From: Spirosoma fluviale
GTDB lineage: Bacteria > Bacteroidota > Bacteroidia > Cytophagales > Spirosomataceae
Assembly (NCBI RefSeq): GCF_900230225.1
Contig: NZ_OCNH01000001.1
Coordinates: 434,001-498,000 of the forward strand
Direction: 5' to 3'
Length of the DNA: 64,000 bases
Shown: positions 36,271 through 45,987 of the stretch, in pieces
Layout: every line of letters starts with the position of its first letter
How positions within the stretch are numbered: the stretch's first letter is position 1
Translations under genes and position numbers: made by a program
The notes under the pieces: generated by a model
Told to the model about the DNA's origin: nothing
The model's input: only the letters and a program-made list of their open reading frames with translations
The model's database searches: none

Positions 36271-36551
36271 AATTTATGATCACTTACTTAAGAGACATTC
36301 GGATGTTAAATGAGACAGTAGAGGTTTTTTAGAGTTGGGGTTTCCAATTGGCGGAGGTCTAAAGTTTATTAGACGTATTTTAAGTTAAAATGACTGATCC
36401 AAGGAAGTACACAAATTAAAACCTTGCCTTACCACTATTTTTAATAACATTGTGACCTTGTTGACTCGGTTTATTATTTGACATAAAAGAAAAATTCATC
36501 ATTACGTGTAAAGAGGCCAAAATTTATATCCACCTAATTTTGAAATTTAAT

Positions 36552-39500
36552 ATGGTTTTACAAGCAAGTTATCTAATTGATGAACTGCTGAAACCGGATG
36601 CCAATCACGAAGGGTTTAAGCGTCTGATTCGGGAGAGGAGCGTTTTTTCAGTTGAAGGTATTCCTGAAAAAGGGTTAAGTTCTCTTGAACCGAATCCCAC
36701 CTTTTCTATTCTACATAACTTAATATCAAGAGGTAATCCAACTCGGGCTAGTCAGTTTTTGACCGGACATATGTTAAGTGAGTTTAATATTTCATTCGAG
36801 CGCCATATAGAAAAAGGTGATGTTCGTTATAAAATAACTGAGGAAAATCTTCCTGAAATTTTTACAGGTAAGGATTCACTACCAACCGGATCTATCTGGC
36901 TTTGGTTAGTTCGAGTAGCTCAAATACAGAAAGTATTATTGTTATTATTTGCCAATCGAATCACTGACGTAGAAAGCGATGGATTATCCATATTGGCTGA
37001 TGAGTTGCTAAAACCTTATCTCCAGCTAGCTATAGAGGATATTGAACAGTGGTATCAGTGCCTCATTCTGTTACAAGAGCGAAATGACGCGTTTCCGAAA
37101 ATCTCAATTGATACATTGCCGCAAGAGGGGAAGACGTATGATATTGCTATATCGCTTGATGAACAAGATAATAGTTATTCTTCGATTAAGATAAATCTTG
37201 GTACTAAGTTGCAGGAGGGCTCACCCTCAATGCGCTTTATATCCGCTTCAAGAATTCAGTACGCTAGTTTAGGTGAGAAGAAAGAGGGTGGATTTATACC
37301 TGCTCCCGTTCGGGAGCAGGCGTTACAATATATACTACAGTCCGTTTTTCGTAAGCAGGATTTTAAACCTGGTCAGTTATCAATTCTGAATCGGGCTTTG
37401 CAGGGGCAGGATGTAGTTGGCCTTCTGCCTACCGGTGGTGGCAAGTCACTTACCTACCAGCTGTCCGCTCTATTACAGCCAGCCGTAACCATTGTAGTTG
37501 ATCCGATTAATTCACTCATGCGTGACCAGTATGAGAAGTTGTTGAGTAACCACATAGATGCGTGCGCGTACATCAATACCTATAATTCGACGGAGGAACG
37601 TGTGAATATTGAGGAGCAACTAAGTGTTGGTAATTTGCTGATAGTATTTGTATCTCCCGAACGGTTCCAAATAAAAAAATTTCGAAATCTCCTTACTCGC
37701 TGTAGGCAAAATAGCGTCTTCTTCGGTTACGCAGTTATTGATGAAGCACACTGCGTATCAGAATGGGGACATGATTTCCGTCAAACGTATTTGCGCTTAG
37801 CTGGTAATCTTAGGAATTTTTGCAGAACTAAGACAGGAGCAGATGCCACGTTTATTGCCTTGACGGCTACTGCTTCATTCGATGTACTGGCCGATATTCA
37901 ACGTGAATTAAATATAAATACAGATGCAATTCAGCAATTGCCATCTGGAGCTATTGATCGTAAAGAGTTAGAATTTAATCTAATAAAGATTGAACCGATA
38001 GGCGTAGCAGAAGCTTGGGTACGAGATAAGATAATTAGCGCCGAGAAACATCCTAAACTTCTTCAACTGTTGAGAGAGGTTCCATTGATGAAATCAATAG
38101 GAAAGTCTGATTTTTATCGACGGGATGTTAATGGTTCGTTTCCTAATGCTGGAATCATTTTCTGTCCTACAAAATCAGACACACGTGGGAATGGTGTCCT
38201 GTCTGTACGAGATGGGTTTCATGGACAAAATGGTCTTGTGAGCGGTACTGTAAGCTTATCATTTCTGGAAACAGTTACGTTCTTTAGCGAAAGTGATGAA
38301 AATCTGGCTAGTAATACTCATGTGGAGACAGAAGCAAAGAGTTCGTTTGGAAACCAAACCAAGTTTATTGAAAATCAAGCGAATTTGATGATTTCTACGA
38401 AGGCATTCGGTATGGGTATTGATAAGAGTAATGTGCGTTTTACGATTCATTATAGCCTACCATCGTCAGTTGAAAGTTTTTACCAGGAAGCAGGGCGGGC
38501 AGGGCGTGATGGAGAAAAGGCAGTCTGTACAATTCTGTACTGTCCAAGTGATGTTGACTCAAATATCGATTTTTTGAAAAATTCTTTCAAGGGAGTAAAA
38601 CGAGAACGTACTATATTTGATGAATTTATAACGGAAATACGGTATGAGAGTAAGTTTTTTATTCAGTATTTAAATTCTATTCTGAAAGAAGAGTTTGGGT
38701 ACTTATTCTCTCTATCAATTTGGAATAAAGGTCAAAATAGACGACTATATGTTAAAACTAAAGGTAATTGGAATAAAGAGAAAAAACTATTTGTTGATAG
38801 TCCAGAGCAGGTGAATTTTGGTTTTTTGAATTTAGATACTCTTACTGAGAATTACTCTGATATTAAGAATGCTACAGAAGAAGAGTGCCGTAAAGTAATG
38901 TACACAGTAAAGCGATTTCTTAGAAAATTTTGCCCCGGCGGGAATTACGGAGATTGGCTGAATCAAATTAAGAGTGAAGGCTTGGAAAGTTCATTAGCTA
39001 AAGGTGGTAGTGGTGTATTAATACTGCCATTCACTAATGATTTGGTGAAAGAAATTTCAAATAAGCTAAAGGAGGCTGGTAATGCAGAAATAAATGAGCG
39101 TATTGTAAGATCTGCATATAATTTTTGCGATTCAGAAGATAAGTTTATTGATGATTTAAAATATGAATACCAACGTGCAACGAAATTTAAGGAAAAGTTG
39201 ATAATCGAAGACTTGGAGAGTTCTTTGAAAGAATCTTTTTGGAAAATCAGATCGTTTTCTGATACACAGCGTGCGGTTTACCGACTTAGTGTTTTAGGCA
39301 TAATTGAAGATTATACAATCGACTATGCCGGGAGAGCTATTATTATTTATTTTAAGCAAAAGCCAGAAACAGACTACCGCGCTAGTTTTGAAGACTATTT
39401 GAAGCGGTATGAAGGTGAGGAAAGGGTTCGTTATTGGCTTAACCAAGTGGATGAACAACAAGGTGAAACTATTTTACGCAGGTATCTTTATACACTGACG

Positions 39501-40160
39501 CGATTTGCTTATGAAACCATAGAAGTTAAACGTCGATCAGCTATTGATTATATGAAAAAGCTGTGCGACCTCTATTTTGAAATTGGTGATGATGGTCAAA
39601 TTAGAGGACAAGCTAAGTTTCGTGAGGATATGGTTAACTATTTCATTTCTAAATATGCTAGCCAAGAGTATTTGCCGAAACATACACAGAATGGTAAACT
39701 GGAAGACTTTCAGGTAGTGAGACAGTATATCAACTATGTTAAGAGGCCTGGAGATGTTAGTGAATTAGGGGTTGGTGGTGAAATTGATAATTTGAAGCAC
39801 ATTATTGGTGGATGTGATCGTATATTAACTGAAAGTCCAGATAGTCGTACTGTACGGTTGATTCGCACTTTTGCTGTATTTGCTATCGAAACGTATAACC
39901 AAAAAATAAATTTAAATAGCATTGAAATGAGTCAGGCCCGGGGGGACTATCTTTCAAGTTTTGGCTACTTCTTGAATAATGCTTCTACATTTAAAGAATG
40001 GTCAGATAATCTGGCCTATTTTAACGATAGCCTGTTGTCTATTAACAACCAACTATCTGATATTCTGGAAGATTTGACACTAGAATTATCCTTGGGCTAT
40101 CACTTAAACTGGCTAACTAAGTTTAATGAATCATTTATTGACACCAAAACGTATGCTTAA
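36552..40160 (+). CDS. Very large RecQ-like DNA helicase with unknown N- and C-terminal domains
   Basis: The 1,202-residue protein (ATG 36552; an in-frame TTG lies four codons earlier) has a RecQ-type SF2 motor in its middle. Motif I is LLPTGGGKSLTYQL (~residue 292), motif II DEAHCVSEWGHDFRQ (~400), motif III ALTATAS, motif V STKAFGMGIDKSNVRF (~615) and motif VI YQEAGRAGRDGE (~645). The first ~270 residues and the last ~550 match nothing I recognise, and the RecQ four-Cys zinc site and HRDC domain are not visible. Ordinary RecQ is about 600-700 residues, so this is not the housekeeping enzyme. By eye the gene is clearly more AT-rich than its neighbours, which suggests transfer. It is followed after five bases by a coiled-coil membrane protein. 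A defence role is inferred from size, context and composition. Confidence 0.88.
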   Translation: MVLQASYLIDELLKPDANHEGFKRLIRERSVFSVEGIPEKGLSSLEPNPTFSILHNLISRGNPTRASQFLTGHMLSEFNISFERHIEKGDVRYKITEENLPEIFTGKDSLPTGSIWLWLVRVAQIQKVLLLLFANRITDVESDGLSILADELLKPYLQLAIEDIEQWYQCLILLQERNDAFPKISIDTLPQEGKTYDIAISLDEQDNSYSSIKINLGTKLQEGSPSMRFISASRIQYASLGEKKEGGFIPAPVREQALQYILQSVFRKQDFKPGQLSILNRALQGQDVVGLLPTGGGKSLTYQLSALLQPAVTIVVDPINSLMRDQYEKLLSNHIDACAYINTYNSTEERVNIEEQLSVGNLLIVFVSPERFQIKKFRNLLTRCRQNSVFFGYAVIDEAHCVSEWGHDFRQTYLRLAGNLRNFCRTKTGADATFIALTATASFDVLADIQRELNINTDAIQQLPSGAIDRKELEFNLIKIEPIGVAEAWVRDKIISAEKHPKLLQLLREVPLMKSIGKSDFYRRDVNGSFPNAGIIFCPTKSDTRGNGVLSVRDGFHGQNGLVSGTVSLSFLETVTFFSESDENLASNTHVETEAKSSFGNQTKFIENQANLMISTKAFGMGIDKSNVRFTIHYSLPSSVESFYQEAGRAGRDGEKAVCTILYCPSDVDSNIDFLKNSFKGVKRERTIFDEFITEIRYESKFFIQYLNSILKEEFGYLFSLSIWNKGQNRRLYVKTKGNWNKEKKLFVDSPEQVNFGFLNLDTLTENYSDIKNATEEECRKVMYTVKRFLRKFCPGGNYGDWLNQIKSEGLESSLAKGGSGVLILPFTNDLVKEISNKLKEAGNAEINERIVRSAYNFCDSEDKFIDDLKYEYQRATKFKEKLIIEDLESSLKESFWKIRSFSDTQRAVYRLSVLGIIEDYTIDYAGRAIIIYFKQKPETDYRASFEDYLKRYEGEERVRYWLNQVDEQQGETILRRYLYTLTRFAYETIEVKRRSAIDYMKKLCDLYFEIGDDGQIRGQAKFREDMVNYFISKYASQEYLPKHTQNGKLEDFQVVRQYINYVKRPGDVSELGVGGEIDNLKHIIGGCDRILTESPDSRTVRLIRTFAVFAIETYNQKINLNSIEMSQARGDYLSSFGYFLNNASTFKEWSDNLAYFNDSLLSINNQLSDILEDLTLELSLGYHLNWLTKFNESFIDTKTYA

Positions 40161-40165
40161 TTATC

Positions 40166-41197
40166 ATGAGAAAAGAATTAAATGAAGTTCTAGTTGATTT
40201 TCAGAATAAGCTAAGTGAATTAAAAACAGCATCTGACTTGATTGGTCAAGCCAAAGATGCGGCTATCTCATCATCGACATTAGCACAGCAAATGCAGATA
40301 GGATACAATCAACTTTTTAGCGATATTCAAGTTGAAGTTCATTCAATTCGAAAAATAAAGGATGTAGCAGCAGAAAATCTTGTAGAAGCAGGTATTAGGG
40401 TAGAAGAGATTGCTAACCGAAATTTTTCTAAAATTGACCAAGACCTGCGGGATGGTTTTGCTCTCATAACAGATAAAATTGCTCATTTAATAGATGAAGA
40501 GGTTCGTGCTTTAAACGATTTTAATCAAAAAGTAGATAACGTTCTTCAAAAAATTCAAGATTCTATTGCTATAAATATTGGCGGCATTAAAAATGAATTA
40601 GCTGATGGTCGTAAACAATATAGTGCCGACACTAGGTCGATGGAAAGTATTCTTTTAGGAAATTTACAAGCTAGGTTAGACGATTTAGGACAAAAAAATA
40701 ACGATTCCCTGAATTCTATAAATTCGGTTATTGAAAAAAATATCCTGAATATAAAAGAAGAGTTATCATTAGGGTTGAGGATACTGAACAATAAGTTGGA
40801 GGCATTGAGTACCATAGTACAGCAAATTCAAGATAATAATCGCCAGTTTTATGCTGATTTGGAACGGCTTTTGCTTATCACGCTAAACGATAACAAAGAA
40901 GAAATAAAGAATATTGTTAATGAAGTTCGGGAGAACCAAACGGAATTTGAACTAAGATTGCGTATCAAATTAGACGAAAATAAGGCAGAAGTAAAACAGC
41001 AGGTCGAGTATGGAAATGATCAAATTCGGAATGTTATTTATCAACAGGCTGACTTAGCCAAACAAGAACTTCAATCCTACTTTGATCAACAGTTTAATTT
41101 AAATACTAAGCATCAACAGAAAATAGAAGTAACTCTTTGGATAACAGGAGGTCTATTGGGTGCTTTGGTCAGTGCCGTATTGATAAAACTATGGTAA
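40166..41197 (+). CDS. Long coiled-coil protein with C-terminal membrane anchor
   Basis: The 343-residue protein is almost entirely predicted helix, rich in Glu, Lys, Gln, Asn and Leu/Ile in heptad-like order (for example LNDFNQKVDNVLQKIQDSI). It ends with one hydrophobic segment, LWITGGLLGALVSAVLI (~residues 322-339), and a short basic tail. No signal peptide is present, so it is probably tail-anchored with the coiled coil in the cytoplasm. It starts five bases after the helicase stop and shares its AT-rich composition, so the two form an operon. I recognise no family. It could tether the helicase or sense membrane events. Confidence 0.8.
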   Translation: MRKELNEVLVDFQNKLSELKTASDLIGQAKDAAISSSTLAQQMQIGYNQLFSDIQVEVHSIRKIKDVAAENLVEAGIRVEEIANRNFSKIDQDLRDGFALITDKIAHLIDEEVRALNDFNQKVDNVLQKIQDSIAINIGGIKNELADGRKQYSADTRSMESILLGNLQARLDDLGQKNNDSLNSINSVIEKNILNIKEELSLGLRILNNKLEALSTIVQQIQDNNRQFYADLERLLLITLNDNKEEIKNIVNEVRENQTEFELRLRIKLDENKAEVKQQVEYGNDQIRNVIYQQADLAKQELQSYFDQQFNLNTKHQQKIEVTLWITGGLLGALVSAVLIKLW

Positions 41198-41208
41198 GAA
41201 AATAGCTA

Positions 41209-41544
41209 CTAAAACAGCTCCAACATACCATACTCGTCTGAATCGTTCAGTTTTTGGAGATCATCAAGGTGCTTTTCTAACGTGTCAAAGACACCAGCCG
41301 ATGATTGATTACCCATCCTCAATAGAACAACCTTAGGCGGAAAGCCATACGTGTTGGCTAGATTGTAATAATCATCATCGTTCGTTACAATGATTCGGTT
41401 GTTAACACGTGCCCACTGCCAGATGGCAATGTCTTCGGCAGGAATCGGCAGACCTGTTCGGGTGACGTGTAAACAATCGGGGATGATAGCCGTTAATTTC
41501 CTGACTAAACGATACGACAAATTAGCGTCAAGAAGGATTTTCAT
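41209..41544 (-). CDS. DUF5615 PIN-like toxin candidate (copy 1)
   Basis: The 111-residue protein begins MKILLDANLSYRLVRKL, with the first acidic residue of the PIN-like fold in LLDANLS, and continues with ARVNNRIIVTNDDDYY, the second acidic cluster. DUF5615 proteins are small PIN-related domains, usually encoded next to DUF433 proteins and thought to be RNase toxins. Here the start codon overlaps the DUF433 stop by one base, giving the usual antitoxin-first order. It is convergent with the helicase operon, only 11 bases away. Confidence 0.85.
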   Translation of the reverse strand: MKILLDANLSYRLVRKLTAIIPDCLHVTRTGLPIPAEDIAIWQWARVNNRIIVTNDDDYYNLANTYGFPPKVVLLRMGNQSSAGVFDTLEKHLDDLQKLNDSDEYGMLELF

Positions 41545-41771
41545 CAGGCAGGAATCAAACGGGTACGACGCTCACTGTCAGCGGCAAAGGCTAGCGCTGC
41601 CCGGATGTGTTCGAGCGTGAGTTCAGGAAAATCGTCCAGAATCTCGTCATTTGTCATGCCCGAAGCGAGCCAATTTAGAATATCCTGCACGGCAATACGA
41701 GTGCCTTTGATACAGGGCTTACCGAAACGGATGCCGGGATTCAAACTGATATACTCCTGATAATTACCCAT
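41544..41771 (-). CDS. DUF433 antitoxin candidate (copy 1)
   Basis: The 75-residue protein (Met at 41771, MGNYQEYISLNPG; an ATG five codons upstream is less likely) shows the family signature FGKPCIKGTRIAVQDILNWL, then a C-terminal helix-turn-helix-like ELTLEHIRAALAFAA. DUF433 proteins are short winged-helix proteins paired with DUF5615 or other PIN toxins. It probably represses its own operon. Confidence 0.85.
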   Translation of the reverse strand: MGNYQEYISLNPGIRFGKPCIKGTRIAVQDILNWLASGMTNDEILDDFPELTLEHIRAALAFAADSERRTRLIPA

Positions 41772-41955
41772 ACACAAAGATAGCAAAACTTATTACCTCT
41801 ACAGGCGTAGGACAACCTCCCGGTTCGTCAGGCTAGTTTGTATCGAACTAAATCTATTTTAGCTCCATCTTTGTTATCCTTGCAGCAGAATACATACCAC
41901 AGCGTTATCGACTGAGTGAGTCACTCGTTCGTCTTTCGCTCTTTCACGAATAAAC

Positions 41956-44040
41956 ATGAAACTCCTTAAAGTAGCCGCTGGTGTCCTGAACCAAATCCCG
42001 CTTGCCTGGGAACACAACAAGCAAAACATCATCAATGCCATCGAAGAAGCCCAGCGGCAGAATGTCAGCCTGCTGTGCCTGCCCGAATTCTGTATCTCGG
42101 GTTATGGCTGCGAAGACGCTTTTTTTGCCCAGAACACCATCGATCAGTCCATTGCCTCATTACTGGAAATTGTTGAGCATACGAACGACATTGCCGTGGC
42201 CGTTGGCCTGCCCCTGCGCCATAATAATCGCACGTTCGACACCGCCTGTCTGATTGCCAATAAGCGAATTCTGGGTTTTACGGCCAAACAGTACATGGCC
42301 AATAACGGCGTCCATTACGAAACACGCTGGTTTCAGCCCTGGCCTCCGTACGTCCGCGACGAAATCAAAATCGGGGAGTTCATGTACCCCTTTGGTGATG
42401 TGGTCTATGACCTGTCGGGCGTTCGGATCGGGTTCGAAATTTGCGAAGATGCCTGGGTGGCGAGCCGTCCCGGACGCATTCTCTACGAGCGGGGTATCGA
42501 CATTATCCTGAATCCCACGGCCAGCCACTTTGCCTTCCTGAAATCGCAGGTGCGGGAGCGGTTCGTGGTCGATGCGTCGCGGTCGTTTGGGGTGAGTTAC
42601 GTCTATTCCAACATGCTTGGTAACGAAGCGGGCCGGATCATCTACGACGGCGACGCTATGGTAGCTTCCAACGGCGAACTGCTGGTGTCGGGGCCACGGT
42701 TGAGTTACGAAGATTACGTGATCGTCCCGGCCGTCATCGACGTGGAAGCCACCCGCCTGAACCAGACCCAAAACCGGGCAAATATTGCCCTGGCGTATCC
42801 AAATTTACGCGTGACTGATCGGTTCGACTGGCCCGATATTGCGCCCGTTATTCAGAAAGCACAACTGGAAGGCTGGGAGCGGGGTGGTTACCTGAAAGAA
42901 GAAGAATTTGCGCGGGCCGTTGCCCTCGGCCTGTTCGATTACCTGCGGAAGAGCCGCTCGCAGGGGTACGTGCTGTCGCTGAGTGGCGGGGCGGACTCGT
43001 CGGCTATTGCGGCTCTTGTTTTCCTGATGATCCGGATGGCGGTGGAGAACATCGGCATGGCCGGCGTCAAGAAAAAACTCAGCTACATCAAGGCTATCCA
43101 GGACTGTAAAACGCCCGAAGAGGTAATTGGTAAACTACTGACGGTAATGTACCAGGGTACCGAAAACTCCTCCGACGATACCTTCAACTCGGCGAAAGAA
43201 CTGGCCGATGATATTGGTGCGAAATTTCTGAATATCAATATCAACGGACTGGTTGAAACCTACACCGGCCTGATCGAAGAACAACTGGGTCGTAAACTTT
43301 CGTGGGATACGGATGATTTAGCCCTGCAAAATATTCAGGCGCGGGTGCGGGCTCCGAGTATCTGGATGCTGGCTAACATTAATAACGCCCTGCTGCTCAC
43401 CACCTCGAACCGCTCCGAAGCGGCCGTTGGCTATGCCACCATGGACGGCGACACGGCCGGTAGTATTTCGCCCATAACCGGCATCGACAAGCATTTTCTG
43501 CGTAGCTGGTTGCGCTGGCTCGAAACCGTGGGGCTGAACGTCAAAAACGCCCCCGAACCCACCGACCGCACTAGTCTGGCTATGGAACCAACTGACCCTG
43601 ATGAACTCATCAAGGTAAAAGGACTAAACGCCGTGAACAATCTGCAACCCACCGCCGAGCTCCGGCCGCAGGACAAAAAGCAGACCGACGAAGACGACCT
43701 CATGCCCTACGATGTGCTGAACTCCATCGAAGAATCGGCCATCCGCGATAAGCAGCCGCCGGTTGAGGTACTGAAAATGATGGAAGTCCGGTATGCGGGT
43801 ACGCATGATCGCGAAAAGCTCTTGCTCTGGGTCGAGCGGTTCTTCAAGCTCTGGAGCCGCAACCAGTGGAAGCGCGAACGCTATGCGCCCTCGTTTCATT
43901 TGGACGACCACAACCTCGATCCCCGCTCGTGGTGCCGCTTCCCGATCCTGTCGGGTGGTTTTGAAAAAGAGCTGGCCGAGATGCGCGACTGGGCCAACGA
44001 ACAGAAACCCAACGGGCGAAAGGGTAAAATTGGGTTTTAG
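41956..44040 (+). CDS. nadE: Glutamine-dependent NAD+ synthetase
   Basis: The 694-residue enzyme makes NAD from deamido-NAD with glutamine as the nitrogen donor. The N-terminal nitrilase-like glutaminase domain has Glu44 in LCLPEFCISGYG, a Lys in GFTAKQYM and the nucleophile Cys near residue 162 in GFEICEDAW. The C-terminal synthetase domain has the P-loop SLSGGADSSAI (~341-351), TTSNRSEAAVGY and GSISPITGIDK. Length matches the long eukaryote/Bacteroidota form. The last 90 bases (43951-44040) are repeated at 45988-46092, after the Septu-like genes, so this 3' end was involved in an insertion. The gene remains intact. Confidence 0.96.
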   Translation: MKLLKVAAGVLNQIPLAWEHNKQNIINAIEEAQRQNVSLLCLPEFCISGYGCEDAFFAQNTIDQSIASLLEIVEHTNDIAVAVGLPLRHNNRTFDTACLIANKRILGFTAKQYMANNGVHYETRWFQPWPPYVRDEIKIGEFMYPFGDVVYDLSGVRIGFEICEDAWVASRPGRILYERGIDIILNPTASHFAFLKSQVRERFVVDASRSFGVSYVYSNMLGNEAGRIIYDGDAMVASNGELLVSGPRLSYEDYVIVPAVIDVEATRLNQTQNRANIALAYPNLRVTDRFDWPDIAPVIQKAQLEGWERGGYLKEEEFARAVALGLFDYLRKSRSQGYVLSLSGGADSSAIAALVFLMIRMAVENIGMAGVKKKLSYIKAIQDCKTPEEVIGKLLTVMYQGTENSSDDTFNSAKELADDIGAKFLNININGLVETYTGLIEEQLGRKLSWDTDDLALQNIQARVRAPSIWMLANINNALLLTTSNRSEAAVGYATMDGDTAGSISPITGIDKHFLRSWLRWLETVGLNVKNAPEPTDRTSLAMEPTDPDELIKVKGLNAVNNLQPTAELRPQDKKQTDEDDLMPYDVLNSIEESAIRDKQPPVEVLKMMEVRYAGTHDREKLLLWVERFFKLWSRNQWKRERYAPSFHLDDHNLDPRSWCRFPILSGGFEKELAEMRDWANEQKPNGRKGKIGF
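43951..44040 (+). repeat. 3' end of nadE, first copy of a direct repeat
   Basis: The segment starts TCGGGTGGTTTTGAAAAAGA and ends at the nadE stop codon. It is nearly identical to 45988-46092; the second copy carries 15 extra bases and one substitution (AACGAACAG versus AACGAGCAG). Confidence 0.9.
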
Positions 44041-44089
44041 CCAAGCCCGTGTAACTTTGTGAAAGCCAGTTTGTGAAAGGCCGCTGCTT

Positions 44090-45367
44090 ATGATAACGCC
44101 CGAAGAATTTCCATATATCAAATCCTTGTACGTGAACGACTGTTACGCGTACAAGGATTTCAACATTGAGCTACACGACTACAAACCGTTTAGCCATTTG
44201 ATTTTGACGGGCAAGAATGGTTCGGGGAAGAGTACGATTTTGCGGGCGATACATCGGCAGTTTTTTCCCGAGGTAAATAAAGGGAACAAATTAGAATTTT
44301 CTGCTTCACTTCTGACCGTAGAACCTACAGGTGAAAGTATTAATGTAAAGCAGACAAGATTTCCAGCCACCCCAATACGACAGGTTGTTATTTCATTTAT
44401 TAAACAACACAACATTGCCAACCACGGGCAGGAAGCCAGATTAATGAGCCCTCGAGAGATTTTTGATTTGTACAATCAAAAATTATATTCTTATTTCTCG
44501 GCAAAACGTACTAGTGAGGTTGCCAAGGTTGAATCTCCCTCAAAAGAGACTGAGTTTACTGAAAGGTTGAATTCATGGGACTCAACTGATTTTTTCATCC
44601 GTAAATTCAAACAATATCTAGTCAATCAAAAAGTCGAACAAGCATTTAGTCAAATTGAGCACCAGATTGCACAAATTGAGCAAATTGAAAGATTTTTCAA
44701 GAAATTGGAAGAGGCTTTTCGTGAGATGTTTGACGATAAGCTAATGCAAATAGAGTTTGTGAGAAGCAATTACGAATTCTATCTCAAACTCTCAGATGGA
44801 CGTAGACTTACTTTTGACACGCTTTCTGAGGGTTTTTCAGCCCTATTAAGTATCCTCATGGACTTGTTCATGCGGGTAGACTTAATACGTAAGCAAGTCA
44901 ATGATTATAGCTACAATCCATGTGGCATTGTATTAATTGACGAGCCGGAAACGCATCTTCATTTACAATTACAGGAGCAGGTGTTGCCCTTATTAATAAG
45001 CTTGTTTCCAAATATTCAATTCATTGCGGCTACACACTCACCGGCTGTGATTGCCAGTATTAAAAACGCTACAATTTTTGATTTAACGACCAAAGAGAGC
45101 CGCATTAGTGAGGAGACGGCGGGGCGCAGTTATTCGGATTTGATGATCTCGCATTTTGGACTGAATAATGAGTATTCTAAAACAGCAGACACAATTATTA
45201 ATCAGGTCAATAGCGTCTTGAACACGCTTGGTGATAAGCCTGGCGAGATGAAGACGGCTCTGCAAAAGATTTATAATGAAAATAGCGATTACCTGTCGCC
45301 AACGTTAAAAGTAGAATTAGAGCTACTAATTGCCCAACAGGAAGCCCAACACACCGCCCACCAATGA
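44090..45367 (+). CDS. AAA ATPase of a Septu-like defence pair (PtuA-like)
   Basis: The 425-residue protein is an ABC/RecF-type ATPase. Walker A is GKNGSGKST (residues 41-49), a signature-like LSEGFSALLSIL precedes Walker B VLIDEPETHLH (~281-291), and the H-loop is AATHSPAV (~314). The middle (~130-230) is helical and probably coiled-coil. It overlaps the following HNH-type gene by four bases. An ATPase of this kind directly coupled to an HNH nuclease is the arrangement of Septu (PtuAB); retron Ec78-type systems share the pair, but no reverse transcriptase is seen here. The gene begins 49 bases after nadE and is more AT-rich than nadE. Confidence 0.82.
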   Translation: MITPEEFPYIKSLYVNDCYAYKDFNIELHDYKPFSHLILTGKNGSGKSTILRAIHRQFFPEVNKGNKLEFSASLLTVEPTGESINVKQTRFPATPIRQVVISFIKQHNIANHGQEARLMSPREIFDLYNQKLYSYFSAKRTSEVAKVESPSKETEFTERLNSWDSTDFFIRKFKQYLVNQKVEQAFSQIEHQIAQIEQIERFFKKLEEAFREMFDDKLMQIEFVRSNYEFYLKLSDGRRLTFDTLSEGFSALLSILMDLFMRVDLIRKQVNDYSYNPCGIVLIDEPETHLHLQLQEQVLPLLISLFPNIQFIAATHSPAVIASIKNATIFDLTTKESRISEETAGRSYSDLMISHFGLNNEYSKTADTIINQVNSVLNTLGDKPGEMKTALQKIYNENSDYLSPTLKVELELLIAQQEAQHTAHQ

Positions 45368-45987
45368 TTAATGTCGTTCGGGATCAACCCGCTCCGCCTT
45401 CATTAGCCAGTCAGAAGTCATATCGAAGTCCAGACGTAATTGAAGCGTTACACCAGGTCTTTAAAGGTAAATGTTACTTAACCGAAAAAGTGTTCGATAG
45501 TCCCAATGAAATGGAAGTTGATCATTTCATTACACAGACTGAACGTCCTGATCTGGTGTTTGACTGGCAGAATCTGTATGCAATAGATCAGAAAGCAAAC
45601 AAACAAAGGCCCAAGCGAACGCCAATAGGTGGTTATCTTGATCCATGTAACGCAGGCGATGATGTTGAGCAGGAAATAACCTACATCGTTGAATACGGAG
45701 GTAACTCACTATTCAAGGCCAGAGATTCTACGAATCAGAAAGCGGTTAACACCGCTGCCTTGCTGAATCATGCCCACAAAGACCTGAAGCCAGCTATCAA
45801 TAATAAGCATCATGAAGTTGTTCTCGCTGTAGCTGAGTGGCATACTGCAAAAACGCAAGGTGATATACAGACGGAGTTTGAGAAAGAACTCTTACTCAGG
45901 AAGTTATTGTCAAGAGATAGCCATTTTACGATGTTGATGCGAGCGATCTGGGCTGTTCAGTCATTACCTAATGATTTCTTTGACTGA
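45364..45987 (+). CDS. HNH-type nuclease of a Septu-like pair (PtuB-like)
   Basis: The 207-residue protein has an HNH core in residues ~37-80: KCYLTEKVF, then MEVDHFITQ (Asp53-His54), DWQNLYAI (Asn70) and KANKQRP. The strand position where many HNH proteins have Cys-x-x-Cys reads CYLT, so the second Cys is missing. The C-terminal half is helical. In Septu, PtuB cuts nucleic acid under control of the PtuA ATPase. The start overlaps the ATPase gene (ATGA). The stop codon abuts the repeated nadE 3' end directly. Confidence 0.78.
   Translation: MINVVRDQPAPPSLASQKSYRSPDVIEALHQVFKGKCYLTEKVFDSPNEMEVDHFITQTERPDLVFDWQNLYAIDQKANKQRPKRTPIGGYLDPCNAGDDVEQEITYIVEYGGNSLFKARDSTNQKAVNTAALLNHAHKDLKPAINNKHHEVVLAVAEWHTAKTQGDIQTEFEKELLLRKLLSRDSHFTMLMRAIWAVQSLPNDFFD

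Noticed and set aside
36552-40160. Helicase considered as housekeeping RecQ
   Set aside because: It is about twice the usual length, lacks a visible zinc-binding and HRDC region, and has atypical composition.
44090-45987. ATPase/HNH pair considered as a retron Ec78-type or Gabija system
   Set aside because: No reverse transcriptase or retron RNA is visible, and the second protein is HNH-like rather than a UvrD-type helicase. Septu-like fits best.
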